From BOKV01 sp049289295 (GTDB lineage Bacteria; Pseudomonadota; Alphaproteobacteria; Rhizobiales; Rhizobiaceae), in contig JBATLL010000070.1 in the NCBI GenBank assembly GCA_049289295.1, positions 1 through 64,000 on the forward strand: a stretch of DNA of 64,000 nt. The letters run 5' to 3'. The translations under genes and the position numbers were made by a program. The notes below the pieces were generated by a model. That model was given only the letters and a program-made list of their open reading frames with translations, had not been told where the DNA came from and did no database searches. Below are positions 43,957 to 52,101 of this stretch, piece by piece (the stretch's first letter is position 1; each line of letters opens with the position of its first letter).

Positions 43957-44799
43957 TCAGGTCACCTTCAACTGGCGAATGAAACTGGCGACCCGGTCCG
44001 GCCCGATGGTCGACAGCCTGATTAGGTGATCAAAACGCACGGCCAGATCGCGGATCTGTTCAACCGAATTGATCACAAGGTACATGTCGCCCAGATAGAT
44101 TGCTGCGCGCTTTGGCCCGAAGACGGTGAAAGGTGCCGAATAGGCCTTGATGCCGTCATAAAGGAACAGCCGGAAGGTCGGATAGAGTTCCTCCAGCAAT
44201 TGCGCCATGTGCTCAAGCTGTGCCTGCCGTGCACCGCGCTGCATTCCGTTCCAGATTCCCGCTCCCGCAGCAAGGTTGTAAAGCCTTTGATAGGGCATCA
44301 CGGATTCCATTTCGGTTTCCGGACGTCTCGAATAGTCCAGGAGGCTGCGCGCCTGATCGGACTTGGCGTCGATGAGTTTTGGCTGTTCTGCATGAAATTC
44401 ATAATCGATGACGGCCTGGGTGCGCAGCAGGTCGGGAAGTGTCGCAGGGACGTAGCGTATCTTGTAGCCGGCTGCTTCACGGTGCCATTCCGCCAGGCGC
44501 GTTTCGCCATGGCCACCCAGCGCGGTCTCGATGCTCATCACGCGGGCGACTTCGCCAATCGCATTTTCGCTTTGCGACAGACCAAGCAGCCAGTCGACAC
44601 TGACCGATTCACATGATGCAATTGCCGCCAGCGTCTCTGCGCGTGGCAGGCGAAGCGCATCACGGTCAAGGAACTGGCTCAGTGCGGAGCGGTCCAGCCC
44701 GCATCGACGCGCAAAGGCCGAAAGGGTCTCGCCCCGCCTTGCGATAAGATCCTTCAGTCGCGCCTGGAAGACCTCGGCTATCTCTCTTTTGTCTCGCAT
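43957..44799 (-). CDS. XRE-type HTH regulator with C-terminal sensor domain
   Basis: A 280-residue regulator. The N-terminal HTH (residues about 10-75) contains ETLSAFARRCGLDRSALSQF; the remaining 200 residues (YKIRYVPATLPDLLRTQ, FRLFLYDGIKAYSAPFTVFG) form a domain I do not recognise. It is divergent from the membrane desaturase with a repeat-bearing 120-base gap, and likely controls it and itself. A lipid or fatty-acid ligand is a guess from the neighbour only. Confidence 0.85.
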   Translation of the reverse strand: MRDKREIAEVFQARLKDLIARRGETLSAFARRCGLDRSALSQFLDRDALRLPRAETLAAIASCESVSVDWLLGLSQSENAIGEVARVMSIETALGGHGETRLAEWHREAAGYKIRYVPATLPDLLRTQAVIDYEFHAEQPKLIDAKSDQARSLLDYSRRPETEMESVMPYQRLYNLAAGAGIWNGMQRGARQAQLEHMAQLLEELYPTFRLFLYDGIKAYSAPFTVFGPKRAAIYLGDMYLVINSVEQIRDLAVRFDHLIRLSTIGPDRVASFIRQLKVT

Positions 44800-44821
44800 A
44801 CGTTACTATAATCATCGTTCG

Positions 44822-44859
44822 TGCGTATTCACAACACAACCCGTACAAAGTTGCGTATT
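44822..44859. repeat. direct repeat TGCGTATT in the XRE-desaturase gap
   Basis: TGCGTATT occurs at 44822-44829 and again at 44852-44859, 30 bases apart, with related ATACG on the opposite strand at the edge of the XRE gene. The spacing is close to three helical turns, consistent with regulator half-sites. Tentative. Confidence 0.4.
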
Positions 44860-44919
44860 GTTGCATTGCGAACCCGATGGCTTTCACTCACTTTTGCGTT
44901 ACTGACTGGGGAGTTTTGC

Positions 44920-45825
44920 ATGAAAGCCGGGATATTGGCGCGGATCGAATGGCCTACGGTGCTACTGATCGTTGCGAACTATCTGGTCTGGTTTTCCCTG
45001 GTTCTGTTCGGCGATCATCTGTTTGCCCCGCTTTGGGTCCTGCTCGCCGGTCTTTCCACAGCCCTCTACTGGTCCCTGGTGCACGAGGTCGTGCATCTGC
45101 ACCCGACCCGCTGGAAAATCCTCAATTTCGCCCTCGTCTACATTCCCATCGGCTGGACCTACGCGCTCGGCCGTTTCGGCGACGGGCACCTGCAGCATCA
45201 CGCCACGGGTGAATTGACTGACCCGTTCGACGATCCTGAAAGCTGGTATCTGGCCAGGCGCGACTGGAAGAGTTCGCCGGGCTGGGTGCGCTTCCTCCTT
45301 ACCGTCAACAACACGATGGCAGGTCGCCTCGTCATTGGACCGCTTGTCACGCTCTGGCGCATGGTCAGTGGCGATATCGCGCTTGTCCTGCGCGGAGGCA
45401 GTGAGGCGCGCAAGGTCGCCCTTGCGTGGCTGGCACATGTTCCAGGCGTCGTATTGCTTGCATGGTTCGTGCATGCCTGGTCAAACATTGCCCTGTGGCA
45501 ATTCGTTTTGGCCGCCTATGTCGGCATAGCGGTCATTCTCATTCGCACTTTCCTCGAACACCAGGCTGCCGAAGGTCATGGCGAGCGCACGGTCATCATC
45601 GAGGATCGGGGCCTTCTCGCCTTCCTGTTCCTTTTCAACAACCTGCATGTGGTTCACCACACCCGCCCCGGCCTTGCCTGGTATCTCCTGCCGGGCTTCT
45701 ATCGCAGGCATCGTGAGGCTTTCATCCGCCGCAACAAGGGATACGTCTACCCCTCCTACGGCGCTGTTTTCGCCCGGTATCTTCTCCGACCGAAGGAGCC
45801 TGTTGCCCATCCTTTCGTCGCCTGA
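44920..45825 (+). CDS. membrane fatty acid desaturase family protein
   Basis: Integral membrane di-iron enzyme of 301 residues. Three histidine clusters typical of the superfamily are visible: HEVVHLHPTR, GDGHLQHHATGE and NNLHVVHHTRP, set among four to six hydrophobic segments. Members desaturate or hydroxylate lipids, carotenoids and alkanes; the exact substrate is open. GGGGAG lies 7-12 bases before ATG 44920. It is followed 43 bases later by the PhnD-like gene, perhaps in the same transcript. Confidence 0.9.
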   Translation: MKAGILARIEWPTVLLIVANYLVWFSLVLFGDHLFAPLWVLLAGLSTALYWSLVHEVVHLHPTRWKILNFALVYIPIGWTYALGRFGDGHLQHHATGELTDPFDDPESWYLARRDWKSSPGWVRFLLTVNNTMAGRLVIGPLVTLWRMVSGDIALVLRGGSEARKVALAWLAHVPGVVLLAWFVHAWSNIALWQFVLAAYVGIAVILIRTFLEHQAAEGHGERTVIIEDRGLLAFLFLFNNLHVVHHTRPGLAWYLLPGFYRRHREAFIRRNKGYVYPSYGAVFARYLLRPKEPVAHPFVA

Positions 45826-45868
45826 CAGGATCAGCCGCTCACCCATCCGTTCGTGACGCGGGAGTCGC

Positions 45869-46660
45869 ATGCTTTTCTCATCGCTGCCCATGTATGATTT
45901 GCCCGAGCTGCGGCCACAATGGGACCGGCTTTGGCAGGCTGTCCGACAGGAACTTGCTGCACAGGGTATCGCAGTTGAAGCCGGGTTGGTGCGTGACGCG
46001 GACTATCATCAGAACTGGTACAAGCCAGGCCTGTTGCTGGGCCAGACCTGCGGCTGGCCGTTCGTCTGTGGCGTCCGGGACCATGCCCTGCCATTTGTTA
46101 GGTTTGACTTCGGTGTTGCGAGCACCCCGGGCCATTATTTCAGCCAGATCATCGCGTCCCCATCCCTGGCAGACAGGATTGCCGAAAAGGGCTGGCGCGC
46201 TGCAATGGATGATCCCGCGATCCGCTTTGCCGTCAACAGCAGGGATTCGCAAAGCGGCTTTCGCGCGCTGGGAGAACTGGCGGACTGGCCGGTCGAGTTG
46301 CCAACAGGTCGCCTCGTGATCAGTGGCAGCCATCGCAATTCCATCAAGGCTGTCGCACAGGGCGAAGCAGAAATTTCTGCAATTGACGCAGTATCCTGGC
46401 AGCTTCTCGAGCGCTTTGAACCCGCTGCAGCAGGTGTGCGGCTTGCAGGGCACACAAGCGAAGTGCCCGGCCTTCCGCTGATCATCTCGAAGGCCAATGC
46501 GCTGCATTTGCCAGTGGTGCGCGATGCACTGGAAAAGGCGGTGAGGAACCTGTCGCCCGCCGACAGAACGGCGCTCCTGATCGTGGGGCTTGTGGAGGCA
46601 AATGCAGCCGACTACGGCGTGCTGGAAAAACCGCCCTTCGGAAACCTCCGCTTTGCCTGA
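45869..46660 (+). CDS. PhnD-like (phosphonate-binding-type) protein without signal peptide
   Basis: A 263-residue protein with the type 2 periplasmic-binding fold of the PhnD/SsuA/transferrin group: LPMYDLPELRPQWDRLW at the start, LLGQTCGWPFV in the first domain and AISAIDAVSW-like EISAIDAVSWQLL near the hinge. It opens MLFSSLPMYDL with no positively charged, hydrophobic leader, so the product looks cytosolic. No transporter genes adjoin it. It may be a soluble sensor or enzyme; the 3' end converges on tdh with 3 bases between. Confidence 0.85.
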   Translation: MLFSSLPMYDLPELRPQWDRLWQAVRQELAAQGIAVEAGLVRDADYHQNWYKPGLLLGQTCGWPFVCGVRDHALPFVRFDFGVASTPGHYFSQIIASPSLADRIAEKGWRAAMDDPAIRFAVNSRDSQSGFRALGELADWPVELPTGRLVISGSHRNSIKAVAQGEAEISAIDAVSWQLLERFEPAAAGVRLAGHTSEVPGLPLIISKANALHLPVVRDALEKAVRNLSPADRTALLIVGLVEANAADYGVLEKPPFGNLRFA

Positions 46661-46663
46661 ACC

Positions 46664-47698
46664 CTACCAGTCCATCACGACCTTTCCGGAATTGCCGGAT
46701 CGCATGGCGTCGAACCCTGTCTGGAAATCATCGATGCCGATCCGGTGCGTGATGATGCCCGACACATCCAGTCCGCCCTGGACGAATGCAATCATCTTGT
46801 ACCAGGTCTCGTACATTTCCCTTCCATAGATGCCCTTGAGGTTGAGCATCTTGAAGATGACCTTGTTCCAGTCGATCTCGAACCCGGTCGGTGCGATGCC
46901 GAGAATGGCGATCTTGCCGCCATTGTTCATCTTGTCGATCATGTCGCGGAAAGCCGGTGCCGCCCCCGACATTTCCAGCCCGACATCGAAGCCTTCTCTC
47001 ATGCCGATTGAACGCATGACTTCGCCCAGGTCCTGGCTGCGCGCATCAACGACTGTCTCGATGCCCATCTTGCGTGCAAGCTCCAGGCGCACCGGATTGA
47101 CATCCGTTATCACGACCTTCCTGGCGCCCGCATGCCGTGCGACCAGCGCGCCCATGATGCCGATGGGGCCAGCGCCCGTGACCAGCACATCTTCGCCGAC
47201 AAGGTCGAAGCTCAGCGCGGTGTGAACCGCGTTTCCAAACGGATCGAAAATCGCGGCGATTTCATCGGGAACATCTTCCGGGATCGGCACGACATTGGAT
47301 TCGGGAATGCAGACATATTCCGCGAATGATCCTGGCCGGTTCACGCCAACGCCAAGCGTATTGCGGCAAAGGTGGCCGCGCCCGGCACGACAGTTGCGGC
47401 ATGTTCCGCACACAATATGGCCCTCGCCAGAGACGCGCTGCCCGCTCTTGTAGCGCCGTGCCGCATTGCCGGTATCAGCAATCTCGCCAACGAATTCGTG
47501 GCCGGTCACCATCGGCACAGGAACAGTCTTCTGAGCCCATGCGTCCCAATTGTAGATGTGGACATCCGTACCGCAGATGGCGGATTTGCGCACCTTGATG
47601 AGCACGTCATTGGGCCCCGGCTCAGGCACGGGGACCCGCTCCATCCAGATACCGGGTTCAGCCTTCGACTTCACCAGCGCCTTCATCATGTTTGTCAT
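46664..47698 (-). CDS. tdh: L-threonine 3-dehydrogenase
   Basis: Zinc- and NAD-dependent medium-chain dehydrogenase of 344 residues converting threonine to 2-amino-3-ketobutyrate. Catalytic zinc region SAICGTDVHIYNWDAW and VTGHEFVGEI, structural zinc cysteines CGTCRNCRAGRGHLC and the NAD loop VTGAGPIGIMGAL are all present. It starts 2 bases after kbl ends, so the pair forms one operon in the order kbl-tdh. Confidence 0.96.
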   Translation of the reverse strand: MTNMMKALVKSKAEPGIWMERVPVPEPGPNDVLIKVRKSAICGTDVHIYNWDAWAQKTVPVPMVTGHEFVGEIADTGNAARRYKSGQRVSGEGHIVCGTCRNCRAGRGHLCRNTLGVGVNRPGSFAEYVCIPESNVVPIPEDVPDEIAAIFDPFGNAVHTALSFDLVGEDVLVTGAGPIGIMGALVARHAGARKVVITDVNPVRLELARKMGIETVVDARSQDLGEVMRSIGMREGFDVGLEMSGAAPAFRDMIDKMNNGGKIAILGIAPTGFEIDWNKVIFKMLNLKGIYGREMYETWYKMIAFVQGGLDVSGIITHRIGIDDFQTGFDAMRSGNSGKVVMDW

Positions 47699-47700
47699 GT

Positions 47701-48894
47701 CTAGCCTCGAATGATGCCAAGTTCCTTGCCGGTTTCCCGAAATGCCTGGGCTGCAGCCTCGATATCGGATCGACTATGGGCTGCAGACATCTGGGTTCTG
47801 ATCCGCGCCTGTCCTTTCGGCACCACCGGATAGGCAAACCCTGTAACGAATACGCCGCGCTCCGCCATCCGGCTTGCCATTTCCTGGGCAAGCACGGCTT
47901 CGCCAAGCATGACGGGAATGATCGGATGGCCTGCGCCTGCCAGCATGAAGCCAGCCGCGCTCATCAGTTTGCGGAAATTGGCGGCATTATCCCACAGCCT
48001 TTTTCGTAATTCCGTGCCGTCCTCGACAAGGTCCAGGACCCTCAGCGAAGTCGCCGCGATCATGGGAGCCAGCGTGTTGGAGAAGAGATAGGGTCGCGAG
48101 CGCTGCCGCAACCATTCGACGATCTGTGCGCTGGCGCTCGTATAGCCGCCCGAAGCACCACCCAACGCCTTGCCAAGCGTTCCGGTGATGATGTGTACCC
48201 TGCCTTCCACGCCGCAATGCTCGACCGAACCCCTGCCATGGGCGCCAAGAAATCCGACGGCATGGCTGTCATCTACCATGACCAGTGCATCGTGCTTTTC
48301 GGCAAGATCACATATCGCTGGCAGGTTGGCGATGATGCCATCCATCGAGAAAACGCCATCGGTTGCGATCAGGCGGAACCTGGCATCCGCAGCTTGCCTG
48401 AGGCAGGCCTCCAGCTCTTCCATGTTATTGTTGGCATAGCGGTAGCGGCGAGCCTTGCTCAGGCGAACCCCGTCAATGATCGAAGCATGGTTCAGCGCAT
48501 CCGAAATGATGGCGTCCTCTTCACCCAGCAATGTCTCGAAAAGCCCGGTATTGGCGTCGAAACAGCTGGAATAGAGGATCGTGTCCTCCATGCCGAGGAA
48601 GCGTGAAATGCGGGTTTCCAGTTGCTTGTGTTCTTCCTGGGTACCGCAGATGAAGCGGACCGAAGCCATGCCGTAGCCATACTTGTCAACGGTTCGCCCG
48701 GCTTCGGCGGCCAGTTCCGCGCTGCCTGCCAGCCCCAGATAATTGTTGGAACAGAAGTTGAGGACCTGGCGGCCGTCCGCCGTGGTGATGGTTCCCGACT
48801 GGCGCGACGTGATCACACGTTCGTTCTTGAACAGGCCCTGTTGCTTCAGCCCAGCCAGTTCGCCAGCCAGATATTCGTTAAGGTTCATGCTCAT
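47701..48894 (-). CDS. kbl: glycine C-acetyltransferase (2-amino-3-ketobutyrate CoA ligase)
   Basis: PLP enzyme of 397 residues that cleaves 2-amino-3-ketobutyrate with CoA to glycine and acetyl-CoA. Alpha-oxoamine synthase motifs: NFCSNNYLGLAG, VMVDDSHAVGFLG and the Schiff-base lysine in GTLGKALGGASGG. With tdh it degrades threonine to glycine. Start ATG 48894; a second ATG two codons later is also possible. Confidence 0.97.
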   Translation of the reverse strand: MSMNLNEYLAGELAGLKQQGLFKNERVITSRQSGTITTADGRQVLNFCSNNYLGLAGSAELAAEAGRTVDKYGYGMASVRFICGTQEEHKQLETRISRFLGMEDTILYSSCFDANTGLFETLLGEEDAIISDALNHASIIDGVRLSKARRYRYANNNMEELEACLRQAADARFRLIATDGVFSMDGIIANLPAICDLAEKHDALVMVDDSHAVGFLGAHGRGSVEHCGVEGRVHIITGTLGKALGGASGGYTSASAQIVEWLRQRSRPYLFSNTLAPMIAATSLRVLDLVEDGTELRKRLWDNAANFRKLMSAAGFMLAGAGHPIIPVMLGEAVLAQEMASRMAERGVFVTGFAYPVVPKGQARIRTQMSAAHSRSDIEAAAQAFRETGKELGIIRG

Positions 48895-49072
48895 GGCCGA
48901 TCCTCATGTCAGCTTGTGCGAAGGAGCCTTGTCCCATGAAATCCGGATGTCAGGAAGCGCGTTCAGGACAAAAAGGTTACAAAGCGCGACAGGCATCGAG
49001 AATGTGCAATCATCAATTTGCCACGCTTTCAGCCGATTCAGGGGCAGGGAAACTCAAGGAAGGACGACCGCG

Positions 49073-49612
49073 ATGCGCAAATTCATATTATGGGTACTGG
49101 GGATCATTGTCGTGGCTGTCGCAGGACTGTTCGCCTATGCGTCGACACTGCCGGACAGTTTCCGCATTGAACGCAGCGCCAGTTATACCGCAGCCCCCCA
49201 GACGGTGTTCGCCGTTCTCTCAGACTTCAACAAGTCAGCCGAATGGTCACCATGGGAAAAACTGGACCCGCAGATGGAGCGCAAGATTTCAGGTGCCCCG
49301 TCGGGCGTTGGCGCGATCTATGAGTGGAAGGGCAACAAGGATGTTGGATCGGGTCGCCAGGAAATCATCGAGGCAACCAGCCCATCGCTGGTTCGCGTGA
49401 AGCTCGATTTCAACGAACCGATGCAGACCACCAACACGGTGGATTACGTTATTGAGCCGGAAGGTACGGGAACGAAACTGACCTGGGCGATGTATGGTCC
49501 GCAGCCATTGATCGCCCGCGTGTTCTCCATCTTCATGGATATTGACGGCATGGTCGGCGGAGATTTTGAAAAAGGTCTTGCGAACCTCAAGCCAGTCGTC
49601 GAGGGCCAGTAA
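49073..49612 (+). CDS. SRPBCC (START-like) domain protein with N-terminal anchor
   Basis: A 179-residue protein with an N-terminal hydrophobic segment (FILWVLGIIVVAVAGLFAYA) serving as signal anchor, followed by a START/SRPBCC domain (TVFAVLSDFNKSAEWSPWEK, TNTVDYVIEPEGTGTKLTW). Such domains bind hydrophobic ligands in a deep cavity. AAGGAAGG precedes ATG 49073. Role unknown; it lies alone, divergent from kbl. Confidence 0.85.
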   Translation: MRKFILWVLGIIVVAVAGLFAYASTLPDSFRIERSASYTAAPQTVFAVLSDFNKSAEWSPWEKLDPQMERKISGAPSGVGAIYEWKGNKDVGSGRQEIIEATSPSLVRVKLDFNEPMQTTNTVDYVIEPEGTGTKLTWAMYGPQPLIARVFSIFMDIDGMVGGDFEKGLANLKPVVEGQ

Positions 49613-49621
49613 CCGGCAACA

Positions 49622-49656
49622 CCCGAAGGCCTGGCATCATGTGGCTGGCCTTCGGG
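49622..49656. terminator. perfect 10-bp hairpin between convergent genes
   Basis: CCCGAAGGCC and GGCCTTCGGG form a perfect 10-bp stem with a 15-base loop right after the SRPBCC stop and just before the end of the small minus-strand gene. No T-run follows on either side, so it may be a weak or bidirectional terminator or an RNA-stabilising hairpin. Confidence 0.5.
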
Positions 49657-49670
49657 GCAGGATCAGGGAT

Positions 49671-49904
49671 TTACTGGTTCTTGACGATGATCGGCGTGAG
49701 CAGATCGCCCCAGTTGCCGTTACCGCAATGGTGACGCGCGGAACGGATCAGTTCCACCGAAACGCCTGCTTCAACCGCCTTCATCACCGATTGGTTCAGC
49801 CTGTGAAGGTCATTGGCAACCATGCGGATGGCAGCCTGTTCATCCGGGTTCATGGCCGAACCCATTTCCTCGGTTCTTTCCTTGACTGGCGGCTTCGCAT
49901 TCAT
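49671..49904 (-). CDS. small conserved-looking hypothetical protein (77 aa)
   Basis: A 77-residue soluble protein starting at ATG 49904 with AAGGAG 8 bases upstream. It is polar at the N-terminus (MNAKPPVKERTEEMGSA) and helical after, with NDLHRLNQSVMKAVEAGVSVELI and HHCGNGNWGDLL. The ribosome site and amphipathic helix argue for a real gene. I do not recognise a family. It converges on the SRPBCC gene across the hairpin. Confidence 0.65.
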   Translation of the reverse strand: MNAKPPVKERTEEMGSAMNPDEQAAIRMVANDLHRLNQSVMKAVEAGVSVELIRSARHHCGNGNWGDLLTPIIVKNQ

Positions 49905-50318
49905 CGGTTTGCTCCTTGCAAATCTATTCGTTCTGCCTCGTTTGATGGAAATCGGGCTGCAGTTCAAGCCCGACCCTTCCACTGCGCATCGTGAACCTGG
50001 CCTTTTGCGCCGTCTTCCCCCTTACCGCTGCCTGTTTCTGGCTTGTAAATTCCAGTCATTGCAATGAGGCAGAAGCGTTAACGGCTGCGTTTCTCAAGTT
50101 CGGTTCTGCGATTTTCAATTTTGCTATTTTACATTGCGCCGCAACAGAAAGCTAGAAAATGTACAAAATCCTCGATTTTGATTGGTAAATATGTATTGGG
50201 ATTGACAAGCGCGGCTAGTAATTTTGTCAAAACTGTAAATGCTGACTGGCGCCCGGATTCCAGTCCGGGCCTGTAAAATTCTGTAAATGACGGCTGGCAA
50301 GGGCCGGAAAGGCAATCG
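49905..50318. other. 414-base intergenic region with regulatory repeats upstream of the ScfR-like gene
   Basis: No gene is supported here. The second half carries several repeats: CTGTAAATG at 50233-50241 and 50281-50289 (48 bases apart) with a third CTGTAAA at 50271; a hairpin GCCCGGA / TCCGGGC at 50251-50270; and TTGACA / TGTCAA as a 6-bp inverted pair at 50202-50230. The region from 50100 to 50235 is AT-rich compared with its surroundings. These are candidate promoter and autoregulatory sites of the downstream regulator. Confidence 0.55.
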
Positions 50319-51752
50319 ATGGCAGAGCAGAAAATCTTTGTAGGTCCCAGAATCCGGCGCGTTCGCCATTCACTCGAACTGACCCAGACCGCGATGGCCG
50401 AACAACTCGGCATTTCGCCGTCCTATCTCAACCTGATTGAGCGCAACCAGCGGCCGCTCACGGTGCAGCTGATCTTGAAGCTGGCCTCGGTTTACAAACT
50501 CGATCTTGAGGAACTGCGCGGCGAGGGCGGCGGAGCGATTGCTGCGCTCCGTGAGGTGTTTGCCGATCCGCTGCTGGTCGGTGAACTGCCGTCGCCCCAG
50601 GAACTGGTCGAGGTTTCGGAAGCTGCGCCCAATGCCGCTGCCGGTATCGTCAAGCTTTACCGTGCCTATCGCGAATCGCTCGACCGGCTCAGCGATCTTT
50701 CCGACATGCTTGCCCGTGAGGGCCACGAAACGACAAGCCTTTCTGCCCGCCTGCCTAGCGATCTGGTGCATGAAGCCTTCGAGCGTCGACCAAACCATTT
50801 CGACCAGTTGGAGAAGGCTGGCGAGGAATTTCATGAAGCACTGCTGCCGTCCGGCGGCATGGGGTCCGAACTGGTGCAGGCGCTGCGGCGCTGGATGAAG
50901 AACGAGCATGACATTTCTGTCCGGCTGATGCCGGTGCATGCCATGCCGTTATGGCGTCGTCGCTTCGACCGGCATTCGATGCGCCTGCTCGTGTCGGAAA
51001 GGCTGTCGCCCTTCGATCAATTGCGGGAAATCGCGATGGAAGCCTGCCTCCTGAAGATGCGGGAAGTCATCGCCAGTGAGATCGGCACGCTCAATCTCTC
51101 CGGTGACGAAGCGCGCCGCCTTGCCCGGTTCGAACTCGCCCGCTATGCAGCGCTGGCGCTCATAATGCCTTATGAGAAATTTCATCAGGCAGCCGTTCGC
51201 GCCCGCTTCGACATCGACGTTCTGGCATCGCGTTTTGGTGTTTCCTTCGAACAGGCCGCCAACCGGCTGACCATGCTGGGCCGTCCGGGGAAATCCGGCA
51301 TACCCTTCTTCATGCTTGAGGTTGATCAGGCCGGGAACCGCTTTCGCAGGGCGGGCGCACAGGGATTTCCCCAGGCGCGCTTTGGTGGGGCCTGTCCGAA
51401 ATTGCCGATCCACGCCGCCTTTGGCCTGCCGGGACAGATATTGGTGGAACGGGTCGAAATGCCCGATGGTGCGCAATTCCTTGTCGTAGCCCGAACCCTG
51501 GAGGGTCCGCAGGCAGCCTTCAACGAACGTGTCCGCCGCACAGCGCTGCTGTTGGGTTGCGATGCAAGTCATGCCGGCGAAACAGTCTATGGCAATGCAG
51601 CAGGAGGCACGGGCCTGGAGCCCACACCCGTTGGTCCGGCCTGTCGTGTCTGTGAGCGGCAGGGCTGTCTGGCAAGGGCAGAGCCGCCGATTGCGCGACC
51701 GCTGGGCCTGGACGAGATGGTGACGGGACTGAGTGCGTTCGACTTTCAGTAG
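50319..51752 (+). CDS. ScfR/RamB-type HTH regulator (short-chain fatty acid metabolism)
   Basis: A 477-residue regulator. The N-terminal XRE HTH (residues 8-62) includes LTQTAMAEQLGISPSYLNLIE. The middle is an IrrE/DUF955-like region without an HExxH zinc motif. The C-terminal DUF2083-type domain carries the CRVCERQGCLARAEPPIARP cysteine cluster typical of RamB and ScfR, which control acetate/propionate (glyoxylate or methylcitrate) genes. GGAAAGG precedes ATG 50319. No target enzyme gene adjoins it, so it acts in trans, possibly also on its own repeat-rich promoter. Confidence 0.88.
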   Translation: MAEQKIFVGPRIRRVRHSLELTQTAMAEQLGISPSYLNLIERNQRPLTVQLILKLASVYKLDLEELRGEGGGAIAALREVFADPLLVGELPSPQELVEVSEAAPNAAAGIVKLYRAYRESLDRLSDLSDMLAREGHETTSLSARLPSDLVHEAFERRPNHFDQLEKAGEEFHEALLPSGGMGSELVQALRRWMKNEHDISVRLMPVHAMPLWRRRFDRHSMRLLVSERLSPFDQLREIAMEACLLKMREVIASEIGTLNLSGDEARRLARFELARYAALALIMPYEKFHQAAVRARFDIDVLASRFGVSFEQAANRLTMLGRPGKSGIPFFMLEVDQAGNRFRRAGAQGFPQARFGGACPKLPIHAAFGLPGQILVERVEMPDGAQFLVVARTLEGPQAAFNERVRRTALLLGCDASHAGETVYGNAAGGTGLEPTPVGPACRVCERQGCLARAEPPIARPLGLDEMVTGLSAFDFQ

Positions 51753-51754
51753 GT

Positions 51755-51997
51755 TCAGCCGCGAGGCGGTCGGAACAGATAGACGACGAGCCAGACCGGC
51801 ACGATCACCATGGAGCCCAGAACGATGTTGGGGACTGCCCACACCACGGCTTTGGTCAGGAGTTCCATGACCTGCTCAGGCGTGAAACCCAGTTCCGCCA
51901 GGATCTGCTCTGCCGACAGGTTGAGCTTGGCCAGGATCACGCCGGTGATTAGCGACGCAATGCCGATCTTTACCAGTGTAGACAACAAGCGAAACAT
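51755..51997 (-). CDS. DUF6460 family small membrane protein
   Basis: An 80-residue protein with two hydrophobic segments (LVKIGIASLITGVILA and VWAVPNIVLGSMVIVPVWLVVYL) and the tail FRPPRG. The pattern GFTPEQVMELLTKA between them matches what I recall of DUF6460. ATG 51997 is preceded at 13 bases by AGGAGG, a rather long spacing. It converges on the ScfR-like gene with 2 bases between. Function unknown. Confidence 0.7.
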   Translation of the reverse strand: MFRLLSTLVKIGIASLITGVILAKLNLSAEQILAELGFTPEQVMELLTKAVVWAVPNIVLGSMVIVPVWLVVYLFRPPRG

Positions 51998-52101
51998 GGC
52001 CGGGTCACTGCCTCCTGCATAGAGCAAGCCGTAAACCGGTTTATAACCGGCACTGCGCCAAAGCTCAAATGGCAGCTTGCATAGACAGTTAACCGGGAAA
52101 G

